Below, piece by piece: positions 45,001 through 56,200 of a DNA stretch of 64,000 bases (position 1 is its first letter; each line of letters starts with the position of its first letter). Source of the DNA: Pogostemon cablin (taxonomy: Eukaryota > Streptophyta > Magnoliopsida > Lamiales > Lamiaceae); NCBI GenBank assembly GCA_023678885.1, contig CM043001.1:28339867-28403866 (forward strand), given 5' to 3'. The notes beneath the pieces are model-generated. The model was not told the DNA's origin. It did no database searches and saw only the letters and a list, made by a program, of their open reading frames with translations. A program made the position numbers and the translations under genes.

Positions 45001-46741
45001 TTCTAATTTTGAAATTCCACAACCAAGTGATTTGGTGTGCGATAAATATAAAACCAATGACCCTCTATCCTCATCCATAAAAATTTTACTCTGCTGGATT
45101 ACTTGTTGAGTGAGATTTATATTCTATGCATAAGTATTATTTTGAGGCAAACTTGGACTACCTTGACCACTTTATCACATTGTGAGTCATCTATTTAGAT
45201 AAGACCCTTAATAAGATCAATTTAAATTTTTCGACCACTACGAGGAGGCCAATATGAATTTACTCTTCAAATATAATTTTTTTCTTACTCTTTCTCTATC
45301 CTTCCATGCCAAATATAAATAATACAATTCTTTTTTTTTTTTTTTGGAATATGCCATGTGCTTCTGGCATAAGTTTGGAATATAATTAATACAATTCTTT
45401 TGAAATTGTTATTCGATTACGAATTAAAAATCTTGAAATCATAGATTCAATTAGATTAAAAATCTTGAAAATCATATATTTAATTAGATTATATAACTAG
45501 AAGAATAATTATCAAAATTTGCAAAAAAATCCTTCAGGGATTGCCATAAGATAACAAGATCTTTTTTTTTAAAATACTTTATTTTTCAGATCTTTGTTCG
45601 AATGATGTCAAAAAAATATTAGTGATTTAGCCTTCTAGGCAATAGTATTTCCAACTTTTGAAATAGTTTCACTTCAATCACAGGATGCAAGATGGATTTC
45701 AACATCTAGAGTCCATATTAAATAATTATTTCCAATTAAGGGCCAGCTCAACAAATTCCCATGTCAAACATTTTATTAATTGAATGCAGGAGAAATCGAT
45801 GTTAGATTCCTCGAATTTAATTTCAATAGGTGCATCCTTTTTGAGTTGATAGTATTAATAAACTATCATTAAAAAAAATAATAGTATGCAATTATTTTTG
45901 GCGCATATATCCAATTTCCAATAATGAAAATTTCATTTCATATAAATTCAAATATATAATTAATAATTAAAATTTCATTCCATATAAATCCAAAGATATA
46001 ATTTCCAATTAGCCACTTGTATCCCTGACTATGTGAAACAAATATATGAATTTAATTCATAATTTTTCAATCAAATTAATTTAAAAGCAATTAGATCATT
46101 AATAATTCCAATTCTGGACCAAATTAAATTAAACGCAATTAGATAATTAATTAATGGTTCCAATTCTTGTAAGAAACACAAGTCCATAGGATATCATCCA
46201 TACAAAACCCATAATTATCTTTAAATGGAAAATGTTATTGTTTTGAAAAAAAATGGATATATGCATAGTAGGGGTAAATCATTTGTGAAAAAAAATTTTA
46301 AATTAATAATTTAATCACGGATTTCAAATAATGGCATAAATTGATGCACATATGATCTACAAATATCATAACTTGATCATATAGATGTACGAAAAAAATT
46401 CAATTATATCAATACATTACCATGTAATACAAGGCAAAAAAAATACATTCATTGAATTGAATCATATATTGACATTAAAAATTAACATAAAAAATTATAC
46501 GAAATGTATGTGACATTGAGTTTGACAACCCAATATGAATACATGTGTAATAAAAAAAATTGTCGGAAAAATAATTGGTTTCAATTAATCACAGGCATGA
46601 TAAAAAAAACATGTTTCAATGGACCATATAAATCATAAACATGTTTCGTGATTAAACAAATTTAATACCTTGCAGAAAAGACACGATTCTTTTCTAGGGT
46701 CTCCTTCAATTGATAGTTCTCATTCACGTTGATAATTCAGT

Positions 46742-46769
46742 CTCAATTGGTTAGAGCGTGCTGATAACG
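46742..46769 (-). promoter_or_regulatory. Primer-binding site resembling half of tRNA-Ile
   Basis: Directly beside the 5' LTR. The plus strand reads CAATTGGTTAGAGCG then TGCTGATAACG, close to the D-arm and anticodon-stem part of plant tRNA-Ile (CAGTTGGTTAGAGCG...TGCTAATAACG), so the element's own strand is complementary to an internal tRNA region rather than to the CCA end. This is the half-tRNA priming arrangement known from copia elements. Confidence 0.6.
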
Positions 46770-46996
46770 TGTTGTAAACTATTCTTATTAATAAGAAGAA
46801 CAATAACAGGAATATAAAGAAGAAGAGAAGAATAAAGAAATATGGGGAAAGAGAGATTTCATTAACGTTCAAGTTGATCTCAGTATGTACAAAACCTTCA
46901 CTCTTTATATAGGGAAGAGAAAGGGTACCATAGTAATAAGCTCTCTTCCTATTCAATGATATATGGAGTAATGTCCATATAAAATATTTCACAACA
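46770..46996 (-). repeat. 5' LTR of the copia-like element
   Basis: 227 bp, direct repeat of 41344-41570, followed by the CATAT duplication. Confidence 0.92.
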
Positions 46997-47001
46997 CATA
47001 T

Positions 47002-48359
47002 TAGTATATATAAATAAATAATGAAGCGTCTACGTGGTCTCTTTTTATTACTCTAGTTGATCACTGCGTGATTCATTACATGTAATTAAAAGAATTGTAT
47101 AAATAATTTTAACTATATATATATATATATATTAATAAAGTACTCCATGTGTCTCAAAATATAGACCATTTAATTATTTTTAAAAAAAAAATCAATTTTC
47201 TCTTATCGACAATGTCTCTTATGAGACCATAATTTCGTGCTTGTTATATATATATATATATATATATAAATTATATTAATTTGTTGTTAAAGTATTTTTT
47301 TAAGTATGATAAATAATAAATTAAATATATTTTTAAAGTATTATATAATATGATTTACTATCAACATACTTTAATTATAAATTAATATATTTTACTTATA
47401 TAAAAAGCATACTTTAACAACATGTTAATCCTTGCAGTATATATCCGTCTCATGTAAACCGTCTCAGTTGTCACAATAGAGTCCCTCTCTGTCATTATAT
47501 TCCTAAGTCAATTTAATACAATCTCACGCAACATTTAAAAGAGAGCAGTACGAACATTATTTAAATGGACATTTATAGTGTGAGACCATCCTATGTAAGT
47601 ATTTATACATATATAAAAGGTGTTAAAAATTATTATCAAAAAATGATAATCAATTAATGAAAGTAATAATAGTGTAATAAATTATTTCACGAACAATTTA
47701 ATAAAAGTGAAAAATGTCTTAGGTAAGGACTTGAGTTTTACACTCTCACACAAATTTTTGCTTATTTAAATTGAGATTAAACATTTTTCCTACATGGCTA
47801 TTGGCTACATCACTTATCAGGCTGATTTTGAGTTCTCCATGTGACAATTAAAATTGAATGACCCCTAAATTAAAACTTCGATTGAATAATGTGTTAATAT
47901 AATCATGAATCACTCCTTTTAATCAATATTATCATTACTCACTCTCCTTACTAACATTTAAAGTAAACAAATTAATTAAATAAATAATACAGGACATGGC
48001 ATGCATTAACACTAGATAGTTAATAATTTCAAGTTTAAACAAATCATTACCAGAGATTGCGTGTACATTTCGAAAGCACATTTAATGGTCAAAATAGGCA
48101 CTGCATTTTTAGGACACAGCTAATATATGAGAGTAATTATTGATGAGTATTGATTGCCCTAACTACTTGTTTTTTCATATACTGTGACAGGTGTTTCTTT
48201 AATTTAATTCTGGTCTCACTCATACATGCACCATTTCTTCTATATTTTACAAATACTTAGCAATATAAAAAAATTTAATGAATTTAATTGATTTATAATC
48301 ACCAATTGTTTCAATAAAAATTACATTTTTCTTTTAAGTGCTCCTTTACTTGCATGTAT
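47002..48359. other. Intergenic AT-rich region
   Basis: No gene recognised. TA microsatellites at 47117-47132 and 47245-47268. A lone Stowaway-like end (TACTCCATGTGTCTC) at 47141 has no partner. Confidence 0.45.
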
Positions 48360-48362
48360 TAA

Positions 48363-48985
48363 GGGGGATTGATACACAATAACTCGTAATACCACGTTTG
48401 TCTCAATGTATTAATAATACTTGGTCAAATGTATTAAAATCCCCCTATATTAATAATATCATTCCTTTGGTATTGTGTATCCCACCTCAATAGGTGGAAT
48501 GCACAATACCACCATTTAATACGTAGGTATTAAATGTAATTTTACCATTATACCCTTATCCAATAATAATTAATAATTAAAAGTATTAATAATAATAATT
48601 AATAATATTATTATTAATAATACATAATAATAATAATAATTAATAATTATAATAAATAATATTAATAATAATAATTAATAATATATATTGATAATAATAA
48701 TTAATAATTATAATAAATAATATTAATAATAATAATTAATAATATATATTGATAATAATAATTAATATAATAATTAATTAATAATAATTGATAATAAATA
48801 ATATTAATATAATAATATTAATTAATAATAATTATTATTAATACATAATAATAATAATAATAATAATGGTAATAATAATACTTATAAATAATAATAGTAA
48901 TAATAATTAATAATTATAATAAATAATATTAATAATATATATTGATAATTAAAATTAGTAATTAATAATAAAAATAATACTTTTT

Positions 48986-49016
<31 letters not shown>

Positions 49017-49220
49017 CAACAAAAACACTAAGGGTAAATATGTCATTTTACTTATTCTCTCATTTGTTAATACTCAATAACAAACATAAAATAACTAATA
49101 CCTAGTTATCAAAAATCTCATTTTTCCATCATACCAAACAACAATACAATTAATCACAACTCAAACAAATCTCATTATACACAATATCTTTATATCCCAT
49201 ACCCACAAGCAAACGACCTC
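48363..49220. mobile_element. Tourist-like (PIF/Harbinger) MITE carrying a long AAT-rich array
   Basis: Flanked by TAA (48360-48362 and 49221-49223). The ends GGGGGATTGATAC and the inverted GAGGTCGTTTGC are only weakly alike. The right arm resembles the GGTCGTTTG-type ends common in plant MITEs. The middle half is an AAT-rich array. Boundaries rest mainly on the TAA duplication. Confidence 0.55.
48563..49022. repeat. Compound AAT/AATT microsatellite array
   Basis: About 460 bases nearly devoid of G and C, made of TAA/AAT units with recurring blocks such as TAATAATTATAATAAATAAT and AATAATATATATTGATAA. It ends in AACAACAACAAAAAC. Confidence 0.92.
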
Positions 49221-49223
49221 TAA

Positions 49224-50009
49224 TTTTATAATAGTAACGGATTTATAATGATTTTGCCAACATAATAATATTTATTACTACATATTTACTAGCAGAATCA
49301 TTACACTCCAATAAAGTACTAAATTGTCATCAAAATTATTAACAACGAACTACAAACAAAAATAATTACCAATGTAATTGAATATTTGTTGGTAAAAACT
49401 TACCAACAAAAGATTATCAGCTAATTTTATTATTAATCTATTGATAATCTAATTTAATAATAAAATTTATGATTTTATCAGCAAAAATATTCGGTCAGTA
49501 ATTTTTATTTTTATTTTTTCAGTATAGATTACATTTTTTACCACATTTGAAATAGTTATGCTTTACATGTATTAATTAATGGCGCAAATTTTAAAACGTG
49601 TTGGAATATATACCAACATTTATATGGAGGGTTTTCCATATGCTAGTTCAGACCCAACAATTAATCAATTAATCTTGATCAATCCACATTAATATGATTA
49701 TTAGTAATATTTAATTGGGTGGGGGAGGGAATTTGTAACACACAAAAACTAGGTTATATATGATCATAATTTGCAATTAGCAAATTTGAGTATTTTCTAG
49801 TTTGCATAACAACATGATCAAGACATATTCTCCACATCTGGATCCGCTTTTCTTTCATACATTAGAACAGTGCTGTCAGTACCCATGTTCAGACTGTAAT
49901 ACAATTTTTTTTCTTTTTTTTTTTTCTCTTTTTAAAATTGGGTCTCTAAGCTAAGTATTTTCCAGAATTCAATAATCTAAAGCCACAAATAAAAATAAAA
50001 TAATAAATA
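49224..50009. other. Intergenic region, 3' flank of the DUF4228 gene
   Basis: AT-rich. Nothing recognised beyond a T-run near 49905-49930. Confidence 0.45.
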
Positions 50010-51181
50010 CTAGCTTGCAGCTTCAGAAATGCTCTTTAATGCAGGTTGCCATGCTCTGGATGTGGATGCAGCTGAGTTTACTTGTGGGTTGTTTCTTGAC
50101 CTGTGCCTTTCTTGCTTTGCCTGCATTCCAAATAAAGTATGAGTAATAAATTAAATTAAATAATTGAAATAGAAATGAGACAAAAATATAATTGGAAACA
50201 TTTAGATGTATGGCCAAGAAATATGCTACTCCTTATCCTCTGAAATATGTATTTATATGGCATTTATTTCTGGGAATATCTTTGACTTTGTAAATTTTAT
50301 TAATTGCCTTCAGGGAAAAAAATAAAGTTTTTATTAAGACTGATATCTGTATTTCTTTAGTACAGTAATTAATTTTCCTTTCTGCAAACAAATTAAAAAA
50401 ATAATAATATTGAGGGAGAGAATTAACAAGTGATCAAGTATGATTTCAAGATCTCAAGATTCTAAATCCAACTCACTAAGAAAAATTATTACTCAAAAAC
50501 TTTATGTGAAACTAATAATTGAATTATTCCAAGAACATAAATTTAAAGAAAAAGAATAGGAATCACAACAGTATAAGGTACAGAAAAATCATTAACAAAA
50601 ACAAGTAGGGAAAGAAAGCATATACAAAATTAATTAATCTTGAAAAAATAAAAACATTATTCTCACCTGATTATTGCTCTTCTTTCCATCATTTTTTTCA
50701 AAATCTGAAAATTTCCTCTCTCTCATATTTACATTTTTCAGCTGCTGCATCTTGGCTTGCTTCTTTGCCAATAATCCCTTCATAACTTCTGCAACAAACA
50801 TAAAAATTAAAAAATTAACATAAAAATAAAATAAAATAAAATAAATTAATCATCACATGAGAGAGAGAGGAAGAGAGAGAAGCAACAAACCAACTAACCT
50901 TGAGAGGTGACAAGTCTGTAGACATGACCAAGAACAAGAGTATCAGTTGGTCTGAGAAGTTTGATGCGAGTGACACGAAGAGGGAGGTTCTTGTTGTCCT
51001 TGTTGGTGGCGGCGGCGGCTGTGGAGGAATAGAGGGTGGTGGTGAGGAGGAGCGCGACGTAGTGACCAGGGTTGGCCTTCATGATTTCAGAAGCAGGAAC
51101 AGGGAAGAAGAGGTTGTCCACTTTACCATTAGGGTGTTGGATTACAAGAGTTGCATTATCAATGGCTTGGCAGTTTCCCAT
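50010..51181 (-). CDS. DUF4228 (PADRE) domain protein, three exons
   Basis: Minus strand exons 51181-50899, 50788-50667 and 50120-50010, all with GT-AG introns, give 171 residues. The start MGNCQA was chosen because Gly2 and Cys4 fit the N-myristoylation/palmitoylation start common to this plant family; an upstream in-frame ATG (51301) adds GA-rich leader translation only. The DUF4228 core is clear: ATLVIQHPNGKV, PASEIMKANPGHYVALL, RVTRIKLLRPTDTLVLGHVYRL, followed by VMKGLLAKKQAKM. A Ser/Asn/Lys-rich tail ends in KSISEAAS. Members of the family are plant-specific, often stress- or pathogen-responsive, and of unknown biochemical role. The gene appears intact; membrane attachment is inferred from the N-terminus. 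Confidence 0.93.
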
Positions 51182-51771
51182 GATTCCCTGTCTGAAACCC
51201 TTTGCTGCTTCTTTTGATGTTGGAGAGAGAGAGAGATGAGAGAGAGGGGGGAGGGAGGGGGTGGATTGTTTTAGCAGCAACTTTATAGCCACACCCACCA
51301 CCTTTTATTCTTCGCAATTAAGTGACCACAACCCGCTCCAGATATTCGGATTCTAGCTACCTAAGTTCTATTTTTTTTTTGTTATGGAGTATTTTTTATT
51401 TGTAAAATTTATTTTCACTCTGGAGTACTACATATTAGAGTAATACACTGTTCTATTTCATTTTATTTTCTTTGTACACGTTTTATATGCTAGTAATTAA
51501 ATACAGTTGATAAGTTTAGATGCACCAAATAATGATTAATATTAATCATTGGATCTATGATTTCTACGCTTTATAATAAGTAAATTAAAATGAAAAGCAT
51601 TTATATGAATTTATATGTATCAAATAGATCTATGAGAAATTAAAATTAATTATATTTATCAAATAGATCTATGAGAAATTAAAATTAATTTATTTATATG
51701 CATCACCAACTGGGTGGGCTAGCTCACCTGATCACTGAATTTTTCACTAAATTGAGTTAAAGTCATCACCT
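51182..51771. other. Upstream region of the DUF4228 gene
   Basis: Begins with a GA-rich 5' UTR-like stretch (about 51220-51262), then AT-rich sequence. A direct repeat of about 31 bases (ATTTATCAAATAGATCTATG... type) occurs at about 51605-51635 and 51651-51684. Confidence 0.45.
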
Positions 51772-51774
51772 TAA

Positions 51775-52031
51775 GGAGGTGTTCGTTTCCGGGTTTTAAA
51801 TCCAATTTTTGGTTTTCAAAACCCACAATAATAAAAACACCCTTCTATATACTTAATATATTCTCTCTCCTCAATTAATAAACTCTCTCTTTATTCTCCT
51901 CTCTCATTTAATTTTTTAAATAAATTAATACATTGATTTGAAATAAAATTAAAACATACCCTACACAAAATAAATATAAAATGTCTACTTATGATTTTCA
52001 AACATTATATAACTCCAAACCAAACATTACC
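51775..52031. mobile_element. Tourist-like MITE
   Basis: 257 bp flanked by TAA (51772-51774 and 52032-52034). Inverted ends GGAGGTGTTCGTTT and the complement of AAACCAAACATTACC, imperfect. No ORF. Confidence 0.65.
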
Positions 52032-52034
52032 TAA

Positions 52035-53110
52035 GGGTCTAAGACTATGAAAATAATACCAAGGTCTAGAGATACCAAAATCTAAAGAAAGGCTCGAAAA
52101 TGAACTAGTTCAATCAAGGAATTCAAGCCAGCTCGACTCAGGCCTGCTTTTAAAATTTTTAAATCCAAAATCAGCTCGAGGTCTAGCTTGATTCAAATTG
52201 AAATTCAGCAATAGCAGAACCTTGGCTCGGCTTAAGTCTATCCAATTCCACCTTAAACTAGACTCAATAAAGAGACTATCTAATCTATCTTTAGGTAAAA
52301 TAATATATACACCATTTCTATTTTCCTATATTTTTTTATTTTAAATGAATACTGCACATTCAACTCCATTAAAGAAACTACTTCCAAGAAATTAATCAAT
52401 CTTGTAAGGTTATGATAGGATTTAAATTAGATTAATAATTTTATATGATGAGTGTGAAGTTCAATTCTCGTGAAACGTTCCAAAAACTTTACACCAAACA
52501 GCTGTTGTAGAAAAAGTTACGAAATATAATGACCACGTGCACATAATAATGATTCTCCTAATATTCCTTGTATTAAACTGTATATAAAGTACATATTGCA
52601 TTTAATAACTTTGTGTAAGATATTATATTTACCTTCTAAGAAGATATCAAAAAACCAATATTTACTGACAAATTTAATTAGTATATACTCACTCACGTGA
52701 ATTCATTCGGATCATAGATCTGTTGTCAATATTTTCAGTGGGTGAACGTGTGTATGTTACTTTTTTTAATTTTAATTTTAGTTTTGTTTTCTAAGATTAG
52801 AGCTTTTTTATTAATTAGTGTAGACCTTTTTGGTAGGATGTTTTCGCCCCAAATTTATAGCTAGCCATAGAATTTTATTTAATTGATTGGGTGTTAATCA
52901 TTATCTCGATTAGAAGTATTAGAAGTGGAGATAGAAATGGAATAAAATCCAGAAATCACCTTATTCTTATCTAATATTGAGAATATAGTTTTTTTCTTGT
53001 ATATTATATATATTGTGTATTTATATGAGATACAAATATTTTTATATCATTAAAAAAAATATAGAAGGTTCAATGTTAAGATAATAAAATCAAATAATGT
53101 GTATGTGAAA
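52035..53110. other. Intergenic AT-rich region
   Basis: No gene recognised. The stretch at 52090-52270 with repeated GGCTCG/AGCTCGA words looks like old repeat sequence without definable ends. Confidence 0.4.
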
Positions 53111-53260
53111 CACTACAAGAAAAAAATATTTTTAATGACAGAGATCCGATCACTCTTATTTTTTTAGTTAAAAGTCTTTAATGATATGAAAGTGATCTAT
53201 AATGATTATACATCACTTTCCTGACATTAATACTTTCGTCCTGCTATTATAGAACACTTT
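53111..53260 (+). mobile_element. Orphan CACTA-type transposon end
   Basis: CACTACAAGAAAAAA at 53111-53125 is the classic terminal inverted repeat of plant CACTA (En/Spm-like) elements, followed by repeated AAAGTGATC/TCACTTTC words like subterminal repeats. No matching TTCTTGTAGTG end was found in the following sequence, so only one end remains. Confidence 0.5.
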
Positions 53261-56200
53261 TTTTTTATCGGTAAAGAAAAATATATTATTAGAAATTAAA
53301 GTAAAGGGGTACTTCAACCCTTACCGTATCAAAGAGTCTAAATAATGAGAAATTATATATGTAAGAAGTATGCATGTCTTGATGTGCTTGGAAGGTAAAT
53401 TGGGATAAGGATCAAATAAAATTAATTATATGTTTTTATTAATATAATAATTAATTCAATTATGATTCTAATTCACCATTATTTACATTATTTGTCCAAA
53501 ACCGCTTGTTGAAAAATAACTACAGTTAAAAAGGGGCTGGTATTAGAGAGGGGAAGGATGTCCGAGAGAGAGAGAGAGGATGAGAAAGGGAATCTTTAAT
53601 TCTTTATTTCAGAGAAATATAAAAGTAACAAAACAATGGAGAAAAAATGACACTTTATTATTTCAATGTGCGTTAGTTTATAAATAGGAGTTAGGAAGTT
53701 GATAATGTGTCAAATTAGTCCAAACTAGTTACACTTTCGAGCGACATATCCAAAATTGTAGCTCCAAATTAAAAAGGTTTAACAAATTATTTTTAAAAGA
53801 TTACTGTGAAAATATTTCTACTTCAATATAGCCCTGAATTCTAAAGATCTCTCATTTTTATTAGAGTATTACATTAAGATGTGGTTTTGACGTAGGTCCC
53901 AAAAATGGGATATTTATAAAGTAAAGAGTAGGCATGCAGTAATTAGTAGTTTGTTGCGTGTGAAGCTTTTGCTACTCATTTACCTTTCATAATCATTTAA
54001 TATACCATAATATAATCATAATATTTACTTTTTTTTTTTTTTTTGATTGGAGGGTACAAATAATTATACCCAACCAGCTTTGTAAGAACTAAAGGATTCC
54101 TGTCATTTTCACTATTGCCATTTCCAATAATATGCAACACCTCCCCCTTCTTATTTTAACCAAATTTTGCTTCCCACATATCCAACAAGTCCACGGTTTT
54201 AATATTTCCAATCTTTTATATACACCCATTATATTTAATTTAAATTAAATAGTCCTAATTAATTAATAAATATATGTATTAGTATATTTATTAAAAGGTT
54301 TTATAATTTATGTTCCCAAATATCTTACTTAAAATGTTTTTTTATGATTTACTGATTGAATAAAATATTTTTGTTTTAACAATAGAACACTCCTATTAAG
54401 AAATTAGTTTAGAGTACGGTAGGTGATCTTCTTTCTTTTTTTTTGTGTGTGTAAATTGAAAAGGAATTAATCTGAGATGTATTAATTATTAGAGGTGTAT
54501 ATTAAAAATTTGGAGCGTTAATATACGCATACATTAATTTTGAGAGAGCATTTCAATTCTCGGGTCGGTTTAGATGGGCCGGGACCACTTACCATAATAT
54601 GGATAGGATCTATTTTTAAGACCAGGAATATAAGTATAGACTATCATATTGCATGTTGTGAATTAATTAGTGTGTATTTTTTTTAAATGATATTAGGATG
54701 AATTAAATAAGAAGGAACTTAGGATGAATTAGTTGACAAAGATTGTGTGGTGTGGATTAACACTTTTTTTATTAATTTTAAAACAGTAATATAAAATAAC
54801 TTTTTTTCTTCTTCTTTTGGCTCAATACATGATGATTCACATTCAGTAAAAGAAATAAAAAAGAGGGCATATTCCCAACATTGGAGGAAGAATAAAACAT
54901 TCCACCTAATATTAATTCAATTTTTTAAAATAATACTTTTGTAATTTAATACTTGGGTGAAATTAATTATTTTAATAATTAAATGTAAAGAATGCCTTGA
55001 AAACCATTAGTAGTTAATTACTCAAAAGTGGGAATATGCATGAATTGATGGAATGATAGTCCAAAAGAGATTAAATTGTCAAATCATTGAAACATGCATT
55101 AGGAGAAATTATTGGAATTGTATTATAATTATTATGAGTATGACATATATATGCAACAAGGGTCTAGTGCTACTATATTGCTTTTATTTGAAGCATTCCT
55201 ATTTCAACATGACCTATCTCCAAGTCAACTCCCATCATATGTAACCATTAATTATAATCTTTTGTTTATATATTCCCATAATAAGAATATATATGGTATT
55301 ATTGGGTCATCTATATTCATAGCACCTTTGTTATTAAATCACCACAAAGATTGCTTAAATTATTTTAGTATCTTCTTAAAGATATATATTTCATACCAAT
55401 CCCTCCAAGATATAGAGCTTCTATTCCATGAAACATGGTTATGCATAAAATGAAATTAAGGAGTATTATTTTTTTACAAAGAATGAATTCTTTGCCTTAC
55501 ATATTTTGCCTTCAATAATTTATTATGCGATGAATGATACTTTAAATTCAATTCTATTTAAAGTTTTCTGTAAAATCCTTCCACCTGAATTCTTGGCCTT
55601 ACATATTTTCAGAGCAACTATTATATATATTCATATTTTTTTATCCTTAATTTATTTTGGAAATTTATATGCTTCTTAAACTATTTCAACTGCCTCTTCA
55701 ATCTTTCTTTGTAGGGGAAGTCTGATCATCTCAGTGTACTAAATATTTCAATTTAAATTAGACAATATTACATTCCAAATTATTCCATATGAAAGTCTAT
55801 TTAGTTAGTTTCATTATAGGACAAAAAAAATATTTCACATCTTAATCAAAGTTTGTTTTTATCCATTCATGTGGATAAGAATTTAAATTTTCTTTTTATT
55901 AGTATTAAAAAAGAAAATAATTTTTTTTGGACAACAAAATTTTGTGGTATTATTAATATAATGGGGTAATGAGATATACCCCCATACAAGAGTCATGTAA
56001 TGGGTGAGAAGGAAAATACCTAAAAATTACCAAAATATAAAATTATTACTAACATCAAATTGAATTCTTGATTTTATTTCAATTTAAATACGAAAATTTG
56101 AGATTAAACATTCAAAATTAAATAAAATTTGAAAGAGGTTTGAAGGCAGACACAATACGTATTATAAGATATTAAAAATAAATAAATAAATAACAATTAT

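Larger units (their letters stand above)
41344..46996 (-). mobile_element. Non-coding copia-like LTR element (large derivative), minus orientation
   Basis: 5,653 bp flanked by the 5-bp duplication CATAT (41339-41343 and 46997-47001). Two 227-bp LTRs start TGTTGTAAAC and end CACAACA, differing at about four positions. A polypurine tract (AATGTCCAAGGGGGAG on the minus strand) adjoins the left LTR, and a tRNA-like primer site adjoins the right LTR, so the element reads right to left. The 5.2-kb interior has no frame with recognisable gag or pol. It must depend on proteins from another element. The copia assignment rests on the short LTRs and the half-tRNA primer site and is inferred. Confidence 0.85.

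Noticed and set aside
44896..45078. 60-codon minus-strand frame in the copia-like element, as a possible pol remnant
   Set aside because: No gag, integrase or reverse-transcriptase motif could be identified.
46735..46775. Possible tRNA gene (TTGGTTAGAGCG)
   Set aside because: Only the D-arm to anticodon part is tRNA-like and it abuts an LTR; a primer-binding site explains it, and no cloverleaf can be completed.
53261..53345. Possible LINE fragment (ATCGGTAAAGAAAAATATA and GGGGTACTTCAACCC)
   Set aside because: Words are reminiscent of plant non-LTR elements but too short, and no coding or poly-A tail can be seen.
55053..55453. Overlapping 63- and 113-codon frames
   Set aside because: Hydrophobic Ile/Leu/Tyr-rich translation of AT-rich DNA, no homology recognised, no supporting structure.
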